Shown in pieces: positions 1 through 8,660 of a DNA stretch of 64,000 bases. The stretch is taken from NCBI RefSeq assembly GCF_022347765.1, contig NZ_JAKRFZ010000016.1, positions 44,051 through 108,050 of the forward strand, read 5' to 3'. This DNA comes from Pseudoalteromonas sp. OOF1S-7. GTDB lineage: Bacteria > Pseudomonadota > Gammaproteobacteria > Enterobacterales > Alteromonadaceae. Position 1 is the first letter of the stretch. Each line of letters starts with the position of its first letter. Under the pieces are notes generated by a model. The model was not told where the DNA came from. It saw nothing but the letters and a program-made list of their open reading frames with translations, and made no database searches. A program made the translations under genes and the position numbers.

Positions 1-912
1 CTCATCCTGTACAAACGTGATCGCCTGCTCAATGGCCTGCTGTTTGGGCAGGGCTTTTAATTCACGAATATATGCCTTGAGTTCAGGGCTATGCTCGGTT
101 TTAACTTTAAACAACTCAGCAGCCCAGGACTGCACTTCCAACCAGGAGTTGAACTCGGTGAACTGAATATAAGGAAATGGACTGAACCAGTCAGGCAGCT
201 CGTTCTCTACCGTGTGTGCGATACTGTTTTCAACTTTCACGGTATAGGTTTGTTTGCCATCACTATGCTGGTGCTGAACCTGAGCAGTGAGGTTACCAAA
301 GACTTTATGCGTCACTTGCTTATCTTCTGGCAGAGTCAATTTAAAGGTCAGCAGATCAACCGCAACGCCCCAGCCAAGATTGTCAAAATAACTGAACTGC
401 TCACCCAGAACCGGGTTTTTGCCTGATAAACTATAGCGATAATCAAGCTCATCGCCGACACGAATATCCTGAAGTAAGATCAATGCGTCAAACAAGCCCA
501 GATACATGTTGTTTTTCTGGTCATCTTCCGCGTTGATCACTTTAATATCCTGTGGTGCTAACTGGTAAACGGCTTTGCCGTCACGCCATACCGTGACATT
601 GTGAAACACCAGTTGCTGATAGGCTGGGTTAAAGCGCACTCTGACCGTGCTGCCCTCTTGTACTCCGGCTGCATCGGTAAACACAAAACGATTATGAGAA
701 ACCGTCGTCAGGCCAGCTAAATCGCTTACCTGGCGGTCGACCAGGCGATAGTGAAGTGGTTTTCTCAGGCTTTCTGGCAACGCAGGCAATGATGACTTTG
801 AAACCCAGGCCGGGGCCGATGAAATCGTCACATCAGGGCGTTCACCGAGCGCCCTGGCAGGATTAAACCAAACCATCAGGACGATGGCGAATAGGATGTA
901 TAGTTGCTTCAT
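1..912 (-). CDS. DUF3857 / transglutaminase-like exported protein, C-terminus cut by the window edge
   Basis: An open minus-strand frame runs from an ATG at 912 to the window edge (304 codons, no stop), so only the N-terminal part is present. It starts with a signal peptide ending near 'NPARALG'. The next ~200 residues have the beta-rich pattern of DUF3857 ('LRKPLHYRLVDRQVSD', then 'YQLAPQDIKVINAEDD' and 'LQDIRVGDELDYRYSL'). In this family DUF3857 precedes a transglutaminase-like core, which would lie outside the window; the last visible stretch ('IEQAITFVQDE') is helical and leads towards it. Such proteins are exported to the periplasm and their substrate is generally unknown. It lies downstream of creA on the same strand, 146 bp away, so it may or may not share a transcript. 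The domain call is from memory of the family pattern. Confidence 0.75.
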   Translation of the reverse strand, partial: MKQLYILFAIVLMVWFNPARALGERPDVTISSAPAWVSKSSLPALPESLRKPLHYRLVDRQVSDLAGLTTVSHNRFVFTDAAGVQEGSTVRVRFNPAYQQLVFHNVTVWRDGKAVYQLAPQDIKVINAEDDQKNNMYLGLFDALILLQDIRVGDELDYRYSLSGKNPVLGEQFSYFDNLGWGVAVDLLTFKLTLPEDKQVTHKVFGNLTAQVQHQHSDGKQTYTVKVENSIAHTVENELPDWFSPFPYIQFTEFNSWLEVQSWAAELFKVKTEHSPELKAYIRELKALPKQQAIEQAITFVQDE

Positions 913-1058
913 AATACTCAACTTTTTACTCTTCCCTGAACAGCTTAAAATGGCTATCAGGCATCTTTTTGTACATAAACACATCAGTTTATACAGACAG
1001 ATCAGACCTAACAGGCAATTGCCAATTGCTTACTGCCTGTCCGCTTGGCTGTTTTTCC

Positions 1059-1526
1059 CTACTGGCTGGCTGGTTTTTCAGAATAAGCCTGAGTGCCCCA
1101 CAAAGGAACGGTCGACAAGCTATGCTTAAAGCTACCTGAGGTTTCTTTGGTGGTATAAGACAGGTACATCAGCGTCTGATGCTCCGCATCAAAAATGCGT
1201 CTGACTTTCATGGCTTTAAAAAACACACTTTTTGACTGCTTGAATACCACGTCACCCGATTTGCTCTTATCTATCTGCGCTATCATTTGTGGCGTAATTT
1301 CACCTGTCTGACGACATGCAATGGAGCTGTCACTGGGATCGGATAAGCTAAGATCAGCCTCTACGCTGGCCACATGGCAAGTCACGCCGGTCACAATCGG
1401 ATCTGTCATCGAGTGTAATTTAATGTCTTTGAGCGTAAATAAACCGAGAGATACATCGCCAACTTCGCTATCGGAGCAGGCGCCCAGTAGCATCATCGCC
1501 GGGAGCAGTAATAGTCTTTTTTTCAT
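1059..1526 (-). CDS. creA: CreA family lipoprotein
   Basis: A 155-residue protein with a lipoprotein signal: Lys-Lys-Arg start, Leu-rich core and an L-G-A-C lipobox at about residues 13-16. The mature part matches the CreA family: 'TDPIVTGVTCHVASVEADL' resembles the CreA segment around its first conserved Cys, and 'SSIACRQTGEI' the second, suggesting a conserved Cys pair. 'DVVFKQSKSVFFKAMKVRR' and 'YLSYTTK' match the later CreA blocks. Its length equals that of E. coli CreA (~157). CreA is an envelope protein of unknown biochemical role; the old label 'catabolite regulation' is historical. The start has a clear AGGAAAGAGA ribosome binding site. E. coli CreA is not a lipoprotein, so the lipobox is a lineage feature. 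Confidence 0.9.
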   Translation of the reverse strand: MKKRLLLLPAMMLLGACSDSEVGDVSLGLFTLKDIKLHSMTDPIVTGVTCHVASVEADLSLSDPSDSSIACRQTGEITPQMIAQIDKSKSGDVVFKQSKSVFFKAMKVRRIFDAEHQTLMYLSYTTKETSGSFKHSLSTVPLWGTQAYSEKPASQ

Positions 1527-1687
1527 TCTCTTTCCTGAGATGTGTGATTTTCTTCAGTCTACCATTGTTGCGCAAAGCTGCTATGAAAAATATCACGCGT
1601 ATAATGCATTGGCATAATGCCCTGACTGGTATTTATCATATTGTGGGCTAGTTTTATGAATCTATTCATTAATAACTAAGGTAACCC

Positions 1688-2650
1688 ATGGAACTGACAC
1701 ACCTTTCAAAAGCCACAGCAGAAAAACTCAAATTACTGGTTGAGCGGATAGAACAAAGCCATATACCGCCTTCAATGCTGGATGAAACCCTCAATATCGC
1801 CACCTGGAATATTCGTGACTTTGGTAAACGACGACGCAGTGAGCTGGCCATTACGCTTATCTCGCGAATTTTGTATCAGTTTGACCTGATTGCTATCACC
1901 GAGCTGAGAGACGATTTAACCGATTTTAAGCGGGTGATGCGTCAACTGGGGCCAGACTGGCAGTTTGTGATCAGCGACTGGCAAAGTGACTTTGGTGGCA
2001 ACTGGGAACGCACCGCGTTTGTTTACGACAAACGCATGGTGCAGTTTACCGGCCTGGCCGCAGAAGCGCAGCCAGACAGGCAAAAAGTCGATGACCAGTA
2101 TATCAGCGAACAATCCTGGTGGCGTGCCCCGTATATGGCTTCTTTTAAGGCTGGCAGTTTCGACTTTATGATGCTGGCCATGCATGCCCGCTGGGGTACG
2201 CGTCCCGGCCGCGAGCAAGAGCTGGCCAGTTTTGGCGACTGGATAAAGAGTCGCTGGGTCGACAACGCCGATACGGTATTTGATGAAGACCTGATTGTGG
2301 TTGGCGATTTCAATATTCCCCGCATCGGTGATCGCTATTATCAGGCGCTCACCCGCTCAAGCGGGTTACAGATGCCGCTGGCACTGGCAGAAATCAACGA
2401 CACAGCAGCAAGCGCCGGAGATAAACGCTATGACCAAATTCTGCATCGTGCCAGGCATGCATTTAGCTATGCCGACAAGGGCGGCGTGATCGATTTTGCA
2501 GCACAAGGTCTGATGGCTGCGATATTTGATGATACCGGCATCCCTGAAAGCAAATGGACCTATGAGCTGAGTGACCACTTTCCACTTTGGGTTCAAGTCA
2601 ATACCAATAATGAATTAGCCATACTTAACAACATCATACAAAACGAGTGA
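1688..2650 (+). CDS. Endonuclease/exonuclease/phosphatase (EEP) family protein
   Basis: A 320-residue protein with the EEP/DNase I-like hydrolase core. The metal and catalytic motifs are all visible: 'IATWNIRDFG' (Asn41), 'AITELRD' (Glu72), 'MHARWG' (His165), 'VVGDFNIP' (Asp206 and Asn208) and 'LSDHFPLW' (Asp295, His296). It should be a Mg2+-dependent phosphodiesterase or phosphatase. No signal peptide is seen, so it probably works in the cytoplasm, but the substrate (DNA, RNA, phosphoinositide or nucleotide) cannot be told from the motifs. The ~35 residues before the first motif are helical. The ATG follows an AAGGT at a good distance. It stands alone between creA (opposite strand) and the beta-helix gene. 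Confidence 0.85.
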   Translation: MELTHLSKATAEKLKLLVERIEQSHIPPSMLDETLNIATWNIRDFGKRRRSELAITLISRILYQFDLIAITELRDDLTDFKRVMRQLGPDWQFVISDWQSDFGGNWERTAFVYDKRMVQFTGLAAEAQPDRQKVDDQYISEQSWWRAPYMASFKAGSFDFMMLAMHARWGTRPGREQELASFGDWIKSRWVDNADTVFDEDLIVVGDFNIPRIGDRYYQALTRSSGLQMPLALAEINDTAASAGDKRYDQILHRARHAFSYADKGGVIDFAAQGLMAAIFDDTGIPESKWTYELSDHFPLWVQVNTNNELAILNNIIQNE

Positions 2651-2931
2651 CAAAATATTACCCGAATAATAGACAAGTATTTCATTTAATAGCACAATGC
2701 ATTTTGACGAACGATACCTGAGCGCTTAAATGCATTGCCAGCCTAAAGGTAGGGAATACTTGTTGGTGGCAAAGAGCGGTGCCAGAGTGAGTCTGAGAGA
2801 TTGGGACCGGCAGGGCCGAATGTCATCCAGAGAGTGGTATTCTTTCAAACAGGCTGGCTATCAAGGCACTGTGACAGGATATCTTCGTTAACCAAATTAA
2901 GTGTAACGATGACTTCAATAAGGAAGAAGCA
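2651..2931. other. Intergenic leader upstream of the beta-helix gene
   Basis: 281 bp without a gene. It holds a perfect 9-bp inverted repeat, AATGCATTT at 2696-2704 and AAATGCATT at 2728-2736, separated by 23 bp; each arm contains the self-complementary ATGCAT, so it may also be read as a pair of binding sites. The GC-richer stretch at about 2760-2880 has short self-complementary segments, but I could not match it to a riboswitch class. An AAGGAAG ribosome binding site precedes the ATG at 2932. Confidence 0.35.
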
Positions 2932-4104
2932 ATGAAAGACACGAAAACCCTCACGTTAACTCTGATCTCTGGCGCACTGGCGCTGTGTACGATTTCTCAG
3001 GCGCTCGCTGCGCAATGCAACATAGTGATCCCCTCCAGCCACCATTTGGTCGATGGTAATACGCTGGGTGTGGTCGCCGGCGATACCATCTGCCTGGCAG
3101 CCGGTGAGCGCGGTCCGCTGCGTATTCGCAACGTACACGGTGAAGCCGGCAACCCGGTGGTGATCCGCAACGAGAATGGCACAGTCACAACCTCCCCTTA
3201 CGAGTACAGTATTGCCGTCGAGCAATCTTCTCAGCTGCGCATTACCGGTAGCCGGGATGAAGCAGGTTACGGTATGCGTCTGGGCGGCACAGTCGGCATT
3301 GGTGGGCTGAGCGAATACATCGAGATTGATAACCTTGAAATCTACCGTGCACGTTTTGCCGGGTTATTGATTAAAACTGACCCGACCTGTGACCCCGCCA
3401 CCTGGCAGGAAAATTTCACCATGCGTGGACTGCGGGTTCATCATAACTATATTCACGACACCGAAACAGGCGAAGGCATGTACATAGGCTACACAGGGAA
3501 GAGCCGCAAGCTGGAATGTGATGGTGTTGTAACCACTGTGTACCCTCACAAGCTGGCTGATGTCGACGTATACAACAACACCCTTGAAAACATTGGTGCC
3601 GATGGTATTCAGCTCAACTCGGTGGCAGGAGATGCAACGATCCGCAATAACAAGATCTATCGCACCGGCGTCAGCCCGTTTGACCCTAAATATCAGAACA
3701 CCGGTATTCAGGTTGGCGGTGACTATGTAGCAGTGACGAATAACCTGATCTATCGCAGCGGTGGTAATGGCATGATGCTCGATGGCGACGGTTTAATAAT
3801 CCATGACAACCGTATTCTGTACGCCGGAGAAAATGGCATTTTTGCCCGTAACCCCGCGCAACAGGACAGCACTATTAGCGGGGGCGAGGCGCATGTCTAC
3901 AGTGAAAACCTGATTGTGCATCCGGCCAGTTACGGCATTAAACTGTATGCTGTCAATACCGCAACCCCTAACCTGATCACAGAAAACACCATTGAAGATC
4001 AAGGTCAGCGTGATGCAGCCAACCGTCCAATGACCTACTCTTATCTGAACAATCATGTGTTCAGACAGGAGCGTAACAACCGCCACTACGTGGTTGAGCA
4101 GTAG
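2932..4104 (+). CDS. Secreted right-handed parallel beta-helix protein
   Basis: 390 residues with a clear signal peptide cleaved after 'ISQALAA'. The mature protein is built from PbH1-type beta-helix coils: repeated segments of about 22-25 residues rich in N, G, V and I, such as 'IEIDNLEIYRARFAGLLI', 'DVDVYNNTLENIGADGIQL', 'VAVTNNLIYRSGGNGMML' and 'LIIHDNRILYAGENGIF'. This fold is common in polysaccharide lyases, hydrolases and surface adhesins. I see no diagnostic catalytic motif, so a carbohydrate substrate is a guess. Cysteines near residues 29, 52 and further in may form disulfides in the periplasm or outside the cell. A strong terminator follows the gene. Confidence 0.8.
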   Translation: MKDTKTLTLTLISGALALCTISQALAAQCNIVIPSSHHLVDGNTLGVVAGDTICLAAGERGPLRIRNVHGEAGNPVVIRNENGTVTTSPYEYSIAVEQSSQLRITGSRDEAGYGMRLGGTVGIGGLSEYIEIDNLEIYRARFAGLLIKTDPTCDPATWQENFTMRGLRVHHNYIHDTETGEGMYIGYTGKSRKLECDGVVTTVYPHKLADVDVYNNTLENIGADGIQLNSVAGDATIRNNKIYRTGVSPFDPKYQNTGIQVGGDYVAVTNNLIYRSGGNGMMLDGDGLIIHDNRILYAGENGIFARNPAQQDSTISGGEAHVYSENLIVHPASYGIKLYAVNTATPNLITENTIEDQGQRDAANRPMTYSYLNNHVFRQERNNRHYVVEQ

Positions 4105-4122
4105 TCATTAGACCCTGTCAAC

Positions 4123-4157
4123 GGTAGCGCCTGTACCTGGCGCTACCATTAATTTTT
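4123..4157. terminator. Rho-independent terminator between convergent genes
   Basis: A perfect 9-bp stem, GGTAGCGCC (4123-4131) and GGCGCTACC (4139-4147), has a 7-nt loop and is followed by ATTAATTTTT. It ends the beta-helix gene on the plus strand. It lies between that gene and the 3' end of the M23 peptidase gene; in the other direction the T tract is weak. Confidence 0.8.
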
Positions 4158-4169
4158 CTGACCTCTGAG

Positions 4170-5486
4170 TCACAACTTTCCCTGCGAAGCCGTATTCGTC
4201 ACATACTGATCCAATTCAGGATTTTGATGCACGCGCGCAATGCGCTGTTGCAGACTGGCAAGCTGACTGCCGCTCAGGCGCTGCTGTTTTACATGCTTCA
4301 GTGACAAAGGGTTAATGGGCTTACCGTTTTTGTGTACCTCATAGTGTAAATGACGGGCCTGCGACAACCCGCTGTTACCCAGATACCCTATCACCTCGCC
4401 CTGCTTGACCCGTATGCCCGGTTTCATGCCCCTGGCAAACCCGTTCAGGTGCGCGTAAAGGGTCTCAAAGTCATTGCCATGTCGGATCACAACCCGGTTA
4501 CCAAAGCTACCACCCCACCCCGCTTTTTTGATGGTGCCATTGCCCGCGGCAAAGATAGGTGTGCCAACGGGCGCGCCAAAATCCAGCCCGGCGTGCAACC
4601 GGGTATAACCGAGAATAGGATGCTTTCGACTGCCGAATTTTGAGGATAAACGCGCGCCATTTAACGGGGTTTTCAGCAAAAAACTCTGCGCAGGACGCCC
4701 GTCGGCAAAGTAAAAGCCGCTTTGCGCGCCCTCTGCATCATGGTGATATACCGCCAGCTCTTCTCCCTGATTCTGAAGCCGGGCAAAGCGTAACTGGCCG
4801 GCCTGCTCCAGCTGCTGCTCCAGGCCGTCTTTGGTCATTAAAATGGCTTTGTCATACATCAGAGTCAGTGCATCGCCTCGGTGTATTTCCCGCTGAAAAT
4901 CAACAAAGTGAGAAAACACGGTAATGCTCTGATTGACCACATCCAGTGGCACAGAATCAGCAATCAGCGACTCGTACAGGCTCTGCGTAATGGCAACATC
5001 GTGCACCGCCTGAGCCGGACGGGTATCGAGCTGATAACGGCGTTTTAGCCATTCGCCCGTCATTGAGATACTCAGGCGCTGCGCAAATCCGCTAGCCACA
5101 GTGACTGAGTGCAATTGACCCGCAGTGAGTCCTATTTTTACTTTTTGCCCGACTGGCAGCTTGCTGAGATCCACTTCAGGGGCCATCAGCTTCTGCAACT
5201 TATACGCCTGACGGTCACTCAGGCCGAAGGGTTTCAGTAGAGCAATAAACGACTGACCCGCGGACAGGGTCAGAATCTTATGTTCAATCGGTGACTTTTG
5301 TTCAGGCTCAGCAGGCGACTGAAAAGGCGCTACTTTTTCGCTTGTTTGCTCTGTATTTGGTTCGGCCTCTACAACAGCTGGCTTGCACAGCAGGTCGCTT
5401 TGTGGCTCTGTCTGCTCAGGTAAATCTGACACAAGTGTGCTTAGCACCATGCCCACAGGAATGGCGATCATCAGATGGTATTTCAT
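4170..5486 (-). CDS. MepM-like M23 murein endopeptidase
   Basis: 438 residues with an N-terminal signal anchor ('MIAIPVGMVLSTLVS'). The middle region (~75-150) resembles the OapA/LysM-type module that precedes the catalytic domain in MepM/YebA, including 'LPVGQKVKIGL'. The C-terminal M23 (LytM) domain has the zinc set: 'HAGLDFG' (His and Asp), 'TLYAHL' and 'ARHLHYEV' (HxH). This predicts a periplasmic zinc endopeptidase that cuts peptide cross-links in peptidoglycan. It is the last gene of an operon with the BlaI-type repressor and the M56-M23 fusion: only 3 bp separate it from the fusion gene, and its AAAGGA ribosome binding site lies in that gene's last codons. Joint regulation by the repressor is therefore expected. 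Confidence 0.88.
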   Translation of the reverse strand: MKYHLMIAIPVGMVLSTLVSDLPEQTEPQSDLLCKPAVVEAEPNTEQTSEKVAPFQSPAEPEQKSPIEHKILTLSAGQSFIALLKPFGLSDRQAYKLQKLMAPEVDLSKLPVGQKVKIGLTAGQLHSVTVASGFAQRLSISMTGEWLKRRYQLDTRPAQAVHDVAITQSLYESLIADSVPLDVVNQSITVFSHFVDFQREIHRGDALTLMYDKAILMTKDGLEQQLEQAGQLRFARLQNQGEELAVYHHDAEGAQSGFYFADGRPAQSFLLKTPLNGARLSSKFGSRKHPILGYTRLHAGLDFGAPVGTPIFAAGNGTIKKAGWGGSFGNRVVIRHGNDFETLYAHLNGFARGMKPGIRVKQGEVIGYLGNSGLSQARHLHYEVHKNGKPINPLSLKHVKQQRLSGSQLASLQQRIARVHQNPELDQYVTNTASQGKL

Positions 5487-5489
5487 AGT

Positions 5490-6872
5490 TTAGTCCTTTG
5501 AGAAAATGCTCAGCGGGTCGAGGCGCTCTCCGTCAGCCAGTATTTCGAGATGCAAATGGGCCCCGGTGACACGACCACTGTCACCTAAAGTGCCTACCAC
5601 ATCACCGGCCGATACCCAGTCACCGGATGACACAGCAACGCTATCCAGGTGTGCATATAAACTCTGATAACCATTGCTATGCTGAATGAGTACCACCTTT
5701 CCATAGTTTTTGGGCAGGGTAGCATCATCGGCAACCAACACTTTGCCTGTAGCAACGGCCTTTAATGGCGCGCCTTTTGCGGCAACCAAGTCAACCCCGC
5801 CATGAGGTTTGTGGTCACGAAATGCTGACACATGACCAAAGTGTGCACTGATCTCATATTCACTCAATGGCCACTGCCAGTTCGGGGTCTGGGGGCTTAA
5901 CAAAGGCCTCACCTGAAAAGAAATTAATGCGCAGCACACACCTATCAACAGCAGGTTAATGAAGACAAAGTGATGCCGTGCTTTAACTGGCTTCATGATC
6001 TGCACCAGTCGACTCTTATAATCAGCCAGCGACAAAGCCTCAGAAGCAAATCCTGCAACTGCATTGGGGGTCTTGTTTAGTGTGCTATGTTTGAGTGCAT
6101 CCAGCAAAGTTGCCGCATATTGCTGCCGGTTAATGCCATAGCGCCTTATGGTTTGCGCATCGCAGCGCGCTTCCATGGCATTGATAAATGCCGCTTCCAT
6201 TTTGGCAATCGCCGGGTTAAACCAAAACAAACACCGCAGTAACTGCCATACCATAATTGCAATATGGTCTTTGTGAGCCAGGTGCGTGATTTCATGAAGT
6301 AGCAAGGTTTGCTGTTTATGCTCTGGTAAAGCACAAAAGTAATGTGGCATCACGATGATCGGCTTTTTAATGCCCGTTGCAAACGCCGTACAATTCAGCG
6401 GCAGTACATACACAGGTACCTGGCGGCTGTTAATCTGAGTGAGCGATGAAAAAGACGCACAAAGGTCTGCCCGAAGCGGCTCAGCGCAGGCCATTAAAGC
6501 ACGCAGGCTGGTGAGCTTGTTCAGTAAGCGCGCTCCCTGGCGAATACTTTGCAGCACAACCAGCAATGTTAGCGCAATAAACACCCACAGCCAGTTCCAC
6601 TCATAGTTCGTAGTCAGTAAAATCTCCGTGTTTAACTGCAACTTGCCCGTCTGCTGTGCAAAATCATAGAGTATCAACGGGACAGACTCGTTTGACGTCA
6701 TATCTGGCAGCGGAATGAAAGGCACAAAACTCAGAGCCAGCACAGCCCACCATAAACCAGGAGACGCAGGGTGATAACGACTCAGAAAACGGCCCACCCG
6801 CACCAGAGCAACGCTCAGAAGACACCAGAGTAACAAATTACATATCACTGCAAGTAAGGTTGCCAGACTCAT
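5490..6872 (-). CDS. BlaR1-like M56 membrane metalloprotease with a C-terminal M23 domain
   Basis: 460 residues from the ATG at 6872, which is 2 bp from the end of the repressor gene; a longer frame to 6932 would overlap it. The N-terminal half has transmembrane segments and the M56 zinc motif HEITH (residues 193-197) with a downstream Glu in 'NAMEARCDA'. This is the protease part of BlaR1/MecR1, which destroys the BlaI-type repressor after a signal. After a further membrane segment ('FVFINLLLIGVCCALISF') the periplasmic part is not a penicillin-binding sensor but an M23 domain with 'HGGVDLVA', 'SLYAHLD' and 'GAHLHLEI', so the zinc ligands are intact. The protein probably senses, and may cut, peptidoglycan and relays this to the repressor. 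Family roles are known; the sensing model is inference. Confidence 0.85.
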   Translation of the reverse strand: MSLATLLAVICNLLLWCLLSVALVRVGRFLSRYHPASPGLWWAVLALSFVPFIPLPDMTSNESVPLILYDFAQQTGKLQLNTEILLTTNYEWNWLWVFIALTLLVVLQSIRQGARLLNKLTSLRALMACAEPLRADLCASFSSLTQINSRQVPVYVLPLNCTAFATGIKKPIIVMPHYFCALPEHKQQTLLLHEITHLAHKDHIAIMVWQLLRCLFWFNPAIAKMEAAFINAMEARCDAQTIRRYGINRQQYAATLLDALKHSTLNKTPNAVAGFASEALSLADYKSRLVQIMKPVKARHHFVFINLLLIGVCCALISFQVRPLLSPQTPNWQWPLSEYEISAHFGHVSAFRDHKPHGGVDLVAAKGAPLKAVATGKVLVADDATLPKNYGKVVLIQHSNGYQSLYAHLDSVAVSSGDWVSAGDVVGTLGDSGRVTGAHLHLEILADGERLDPLSIFSKD

Positions 6873-6873
6873 C

Positions 6874-7254
6874 CTATTGGCCCCGCTTAGCCTGCTCAGA
6901 CAAAGAGGCCAGCAGGTGCTCCAGCTCTTCAAGCTCCTGCGATTCTATCAGGCGACTGTCGGCAAACATGGCAACCGGTAACGGACCGTCCAGCTCCAGC
7001 ACATTCCTGGCAAATTCCTGAGCGTAAGCGGCCAAAGTCGGTACTTTTTCAACGCGGGCCATGTAAGATTTTTTATTGCCCTGCTCGCCAATGCTCAACA
7101 GCCCCTTGTCCCCCATGCGCTCAAGTGTTTTGCGTGTCGAGGAATAAGACCAGTTAAAACGCTCAGCAATGGCATCGTGAATTTCTTTGGCAGTACGCGG
7201 TTCCTGTTGCCACAGCAGCTTCAGGATCTCTAATTCGGTGGTGTTAGGTTTCAT
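6874..7254 (-). CDS. BlaI/MecI/CopY-family repressor
   Basis: 126 residues with the family's N-terminal winged helix: 'TELEILKLLWQQEPRTAKEI' then 'WSYSSTRKTLERMGDKGLL'. The C-terminal part is helical for dimerisation. Members bind palindromic operators as dimers and are inactivated when a partner M56 protease cleaves them. That partner is encoded directly downstream with a 1-bp gap. Two palindromes lie just upstream of the start at 7270-7285 and 7304-7319, fitting autorepression of the whole three-gene operon. The usual BlaR1 cleavage site between Asn and Phe could not be placed with confidence. Confidence 0.88.
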   Translation of the reverse strand: MKPNTTELEILKLLWQQEPRTAKEIHDAIAERFNWSYSSTRKTLERMGDKGLLSIGEQGNKKSYMARVEKVPTLAAYAQEFARNVLELDGPLPVAMFADSRLIESQELEELEHLLASLSEQAKRGQ

Positions 7255-7269
7255 ATCTGTTGTTGTTTT

Positions 7270-7319
7270 AATGTGACACTTGTCGCACTTTAACAGCTAA
7301 AAAAGTGCGACACAAGTCA
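7270..7319. promoter_or_regulatory. Twin palindromic operators, probably for the BlaI-type repressor
   Basis: Two 16-bp near-palindromes of form TGYGAC-N4-GTCRCA: TGTGACACTTGTCGCA at 7270-7285 and TGCGACACAAGTCACA at 7304-7319. They are inverted relative to each other, with centres 34 bp apart (about three helical turns). They lie 16-65 bp upstream of the repressor start, where operators of this family usually lie. Binding by the neighbouring repressor is inferred. Confidence 0.7.
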
Positions 7320-7348
7320 CACTTCCTAACATGACAACAAAAATTAAC

Positions 7349-8464
7349 TCACAGCGACTGATAAATCACCCCACTCTCTTTGCATTGCGCAAGCTTACGA
7401 TACTGATTCGGGGTTGTACCCGTTACAGACTTAAAGGCACGGGTAAAGGGCCCGACGGAGGCAAAACCACTCTCCAGCCCAACCACCAGCACGGGCCAAT
7501 GCTGATTATTGGGATCCCGTAACAGCTTTTGTGCATGCTTGACTCTCAGCCGGTTAATATACTGATTGAAGTTGTACTGCCGCAACTGGGGCTTCAAGGC
7601 TCGGCTCACTCTGTATTCTGGTACATCCAGCGCTCTTGCCAGATCGGCGACTTTCAGATTAGGCCGCAAAAAGGCTTTATCTTCATTGATTAACCGGTTG
7701 AGTGCTTCGCACAATGTCGTATCTTCCGTGCCTGAGCCGACAGCCTGAGTAACAGTTTGAGTAATCGCCTCAGCAGGCCCCCTTGCATCTTCAACTCTGC
7801 CGGATAGGCCAAACCGCCAAAGTAGCTGAATTTGCGTACTCATTAGTACCACCAAAGTGATAATTGCTACAGTCCAGTCTTTGAGTTCTGGCGAGCTTGC
7901 ATAATAAGACTGTAATGATTTACTCACCCCCACGGCCAACCCAAAGGTGAGCAAAAACAGGAGTCGCTGTGCTTTTTCTGTTTTGCTGCTTTCATTGTAA
8001 CCCCGGCATCCTTCCCAAAAAGACAGCACCAGTACACAAGAAGACAGCAAAGTTGTCAGCTCAGATAACACACCTGACAACACAGTATAGGGATCACTGA
8101 GCGATACCCAGTGCGCATTGGCGAACAAATAGCCTTGCTTTATTACAACCAGCAGCGCAATCACTATGGCCAGCGCAATATGAACCAGACCTATCGCTTG
8201 ATCTTTACGAAACATGCTGCGGGCCAGCAACCAGTAACAGTTACAGGTGGCACAGGCGCCCATGCCAATCAAATACTGGTAAGCGCCCACTGAGTGACCA
8301 GTAATCTTTTTGGCAGCAATCATAGCCAGCGAGCCACAAAATACCGCAAATAAAATATGCGCCGTTTGTTTGTGTTTCACACTGAGCTGCATCAGTAAAC
8401 AGACAAGGCATGTGGCCAATGCCAGATAATGAAAAGATTGTAGGGTCATAAACGGTGTACTCAT
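7349..8464 (-). CDS. Membrane-bound AraC-family regulator
   Basis: 371 residues. The N-terminal ~215 residues form about six or seven hydrophobic segments ('LALATCLVCLLMQL', 'ILFAVFCGSLAMIAAKK', 'GLVHIALAIVIALLVVI', 'LLSSCVLVLSFW', 'LLFLLTFGLAVGV', 'WTVAIITLVVLMS'). The C-terminal ~100 residues are an AraC/XylS double helix-turn-helix: 'LKVADLARALDVPEYRVSRA' and 'VVGLESGFASVGPFTRAFK' followed by 'TGTTPNQYR'. This layout fits regulators that sense a membrane or periplasmic signal. Target genes are unknown; the divergent DUF2306 gene or the downstream cell-wall operon are the nearest candidates. An alternative start at Met6 cannot be excluded. Confidence 0.82.
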   Translation of the reverse strand: MSTPFMTLQSFHYLALATCLVCLLMQLSVKHKQTAHILFAVFCGSLAMIAAKKITGHSVGAYQYLIGMGACATCNCYWLLARSMFRKDQAIGLVHIALAIVIALLVVIKQGYLFANAHWVSLSDPYTVLSGVLSELTTLLSSCVLVLSFWEGCRGYNESSKTEKAQRLLFLLTFGLAVGVSKSLQSYYASSPELKDWTVAIITLVVLMSTQIQLLWRFGLSGRVEDARGPAEAITQTVTQAVGSGTEDTTLCEALNRLINEDKAFLRPNLKVADLARALDVPEYRVSRALKPQLRQYNFNQYINRLRVKHAQKLLRDPNNQHWPVLVVGLESGFASVGPFTRAFKSVTGTTPNQYRKLAQCKESGVIYQSL

Positions 8465-8660
8465 TGTGGTGCGCTCAGAGGATCATAAATGCTGAATCCG
8501 CTGGCTTCAATTTATGGTTGTAAGAAAACATTACAAGCTGCGTATTTAAAATTTGGCAAAAATACAAAAAACCTGTGCCGACTTTCAAATCCGGTGCGAC
8601 GTCTCTAAAAATAAGTGCCACATTAGCATTCAAATCAAACAGTTAAAATGTGGTAAACTT

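Noticed and set aside
1321..1617. 98-codon plus-strand frame over creA
   Set aside because: Antisense to creA, which has a clear lipobox and family motifs.
2740..2900. Riboswitch in the beta-helix gene leader
   Set aside because: GC-richer and partly self-complementary, but no match to conserved cores of TPP, cobalamin, glycine or c-di-GMP riboswitches.
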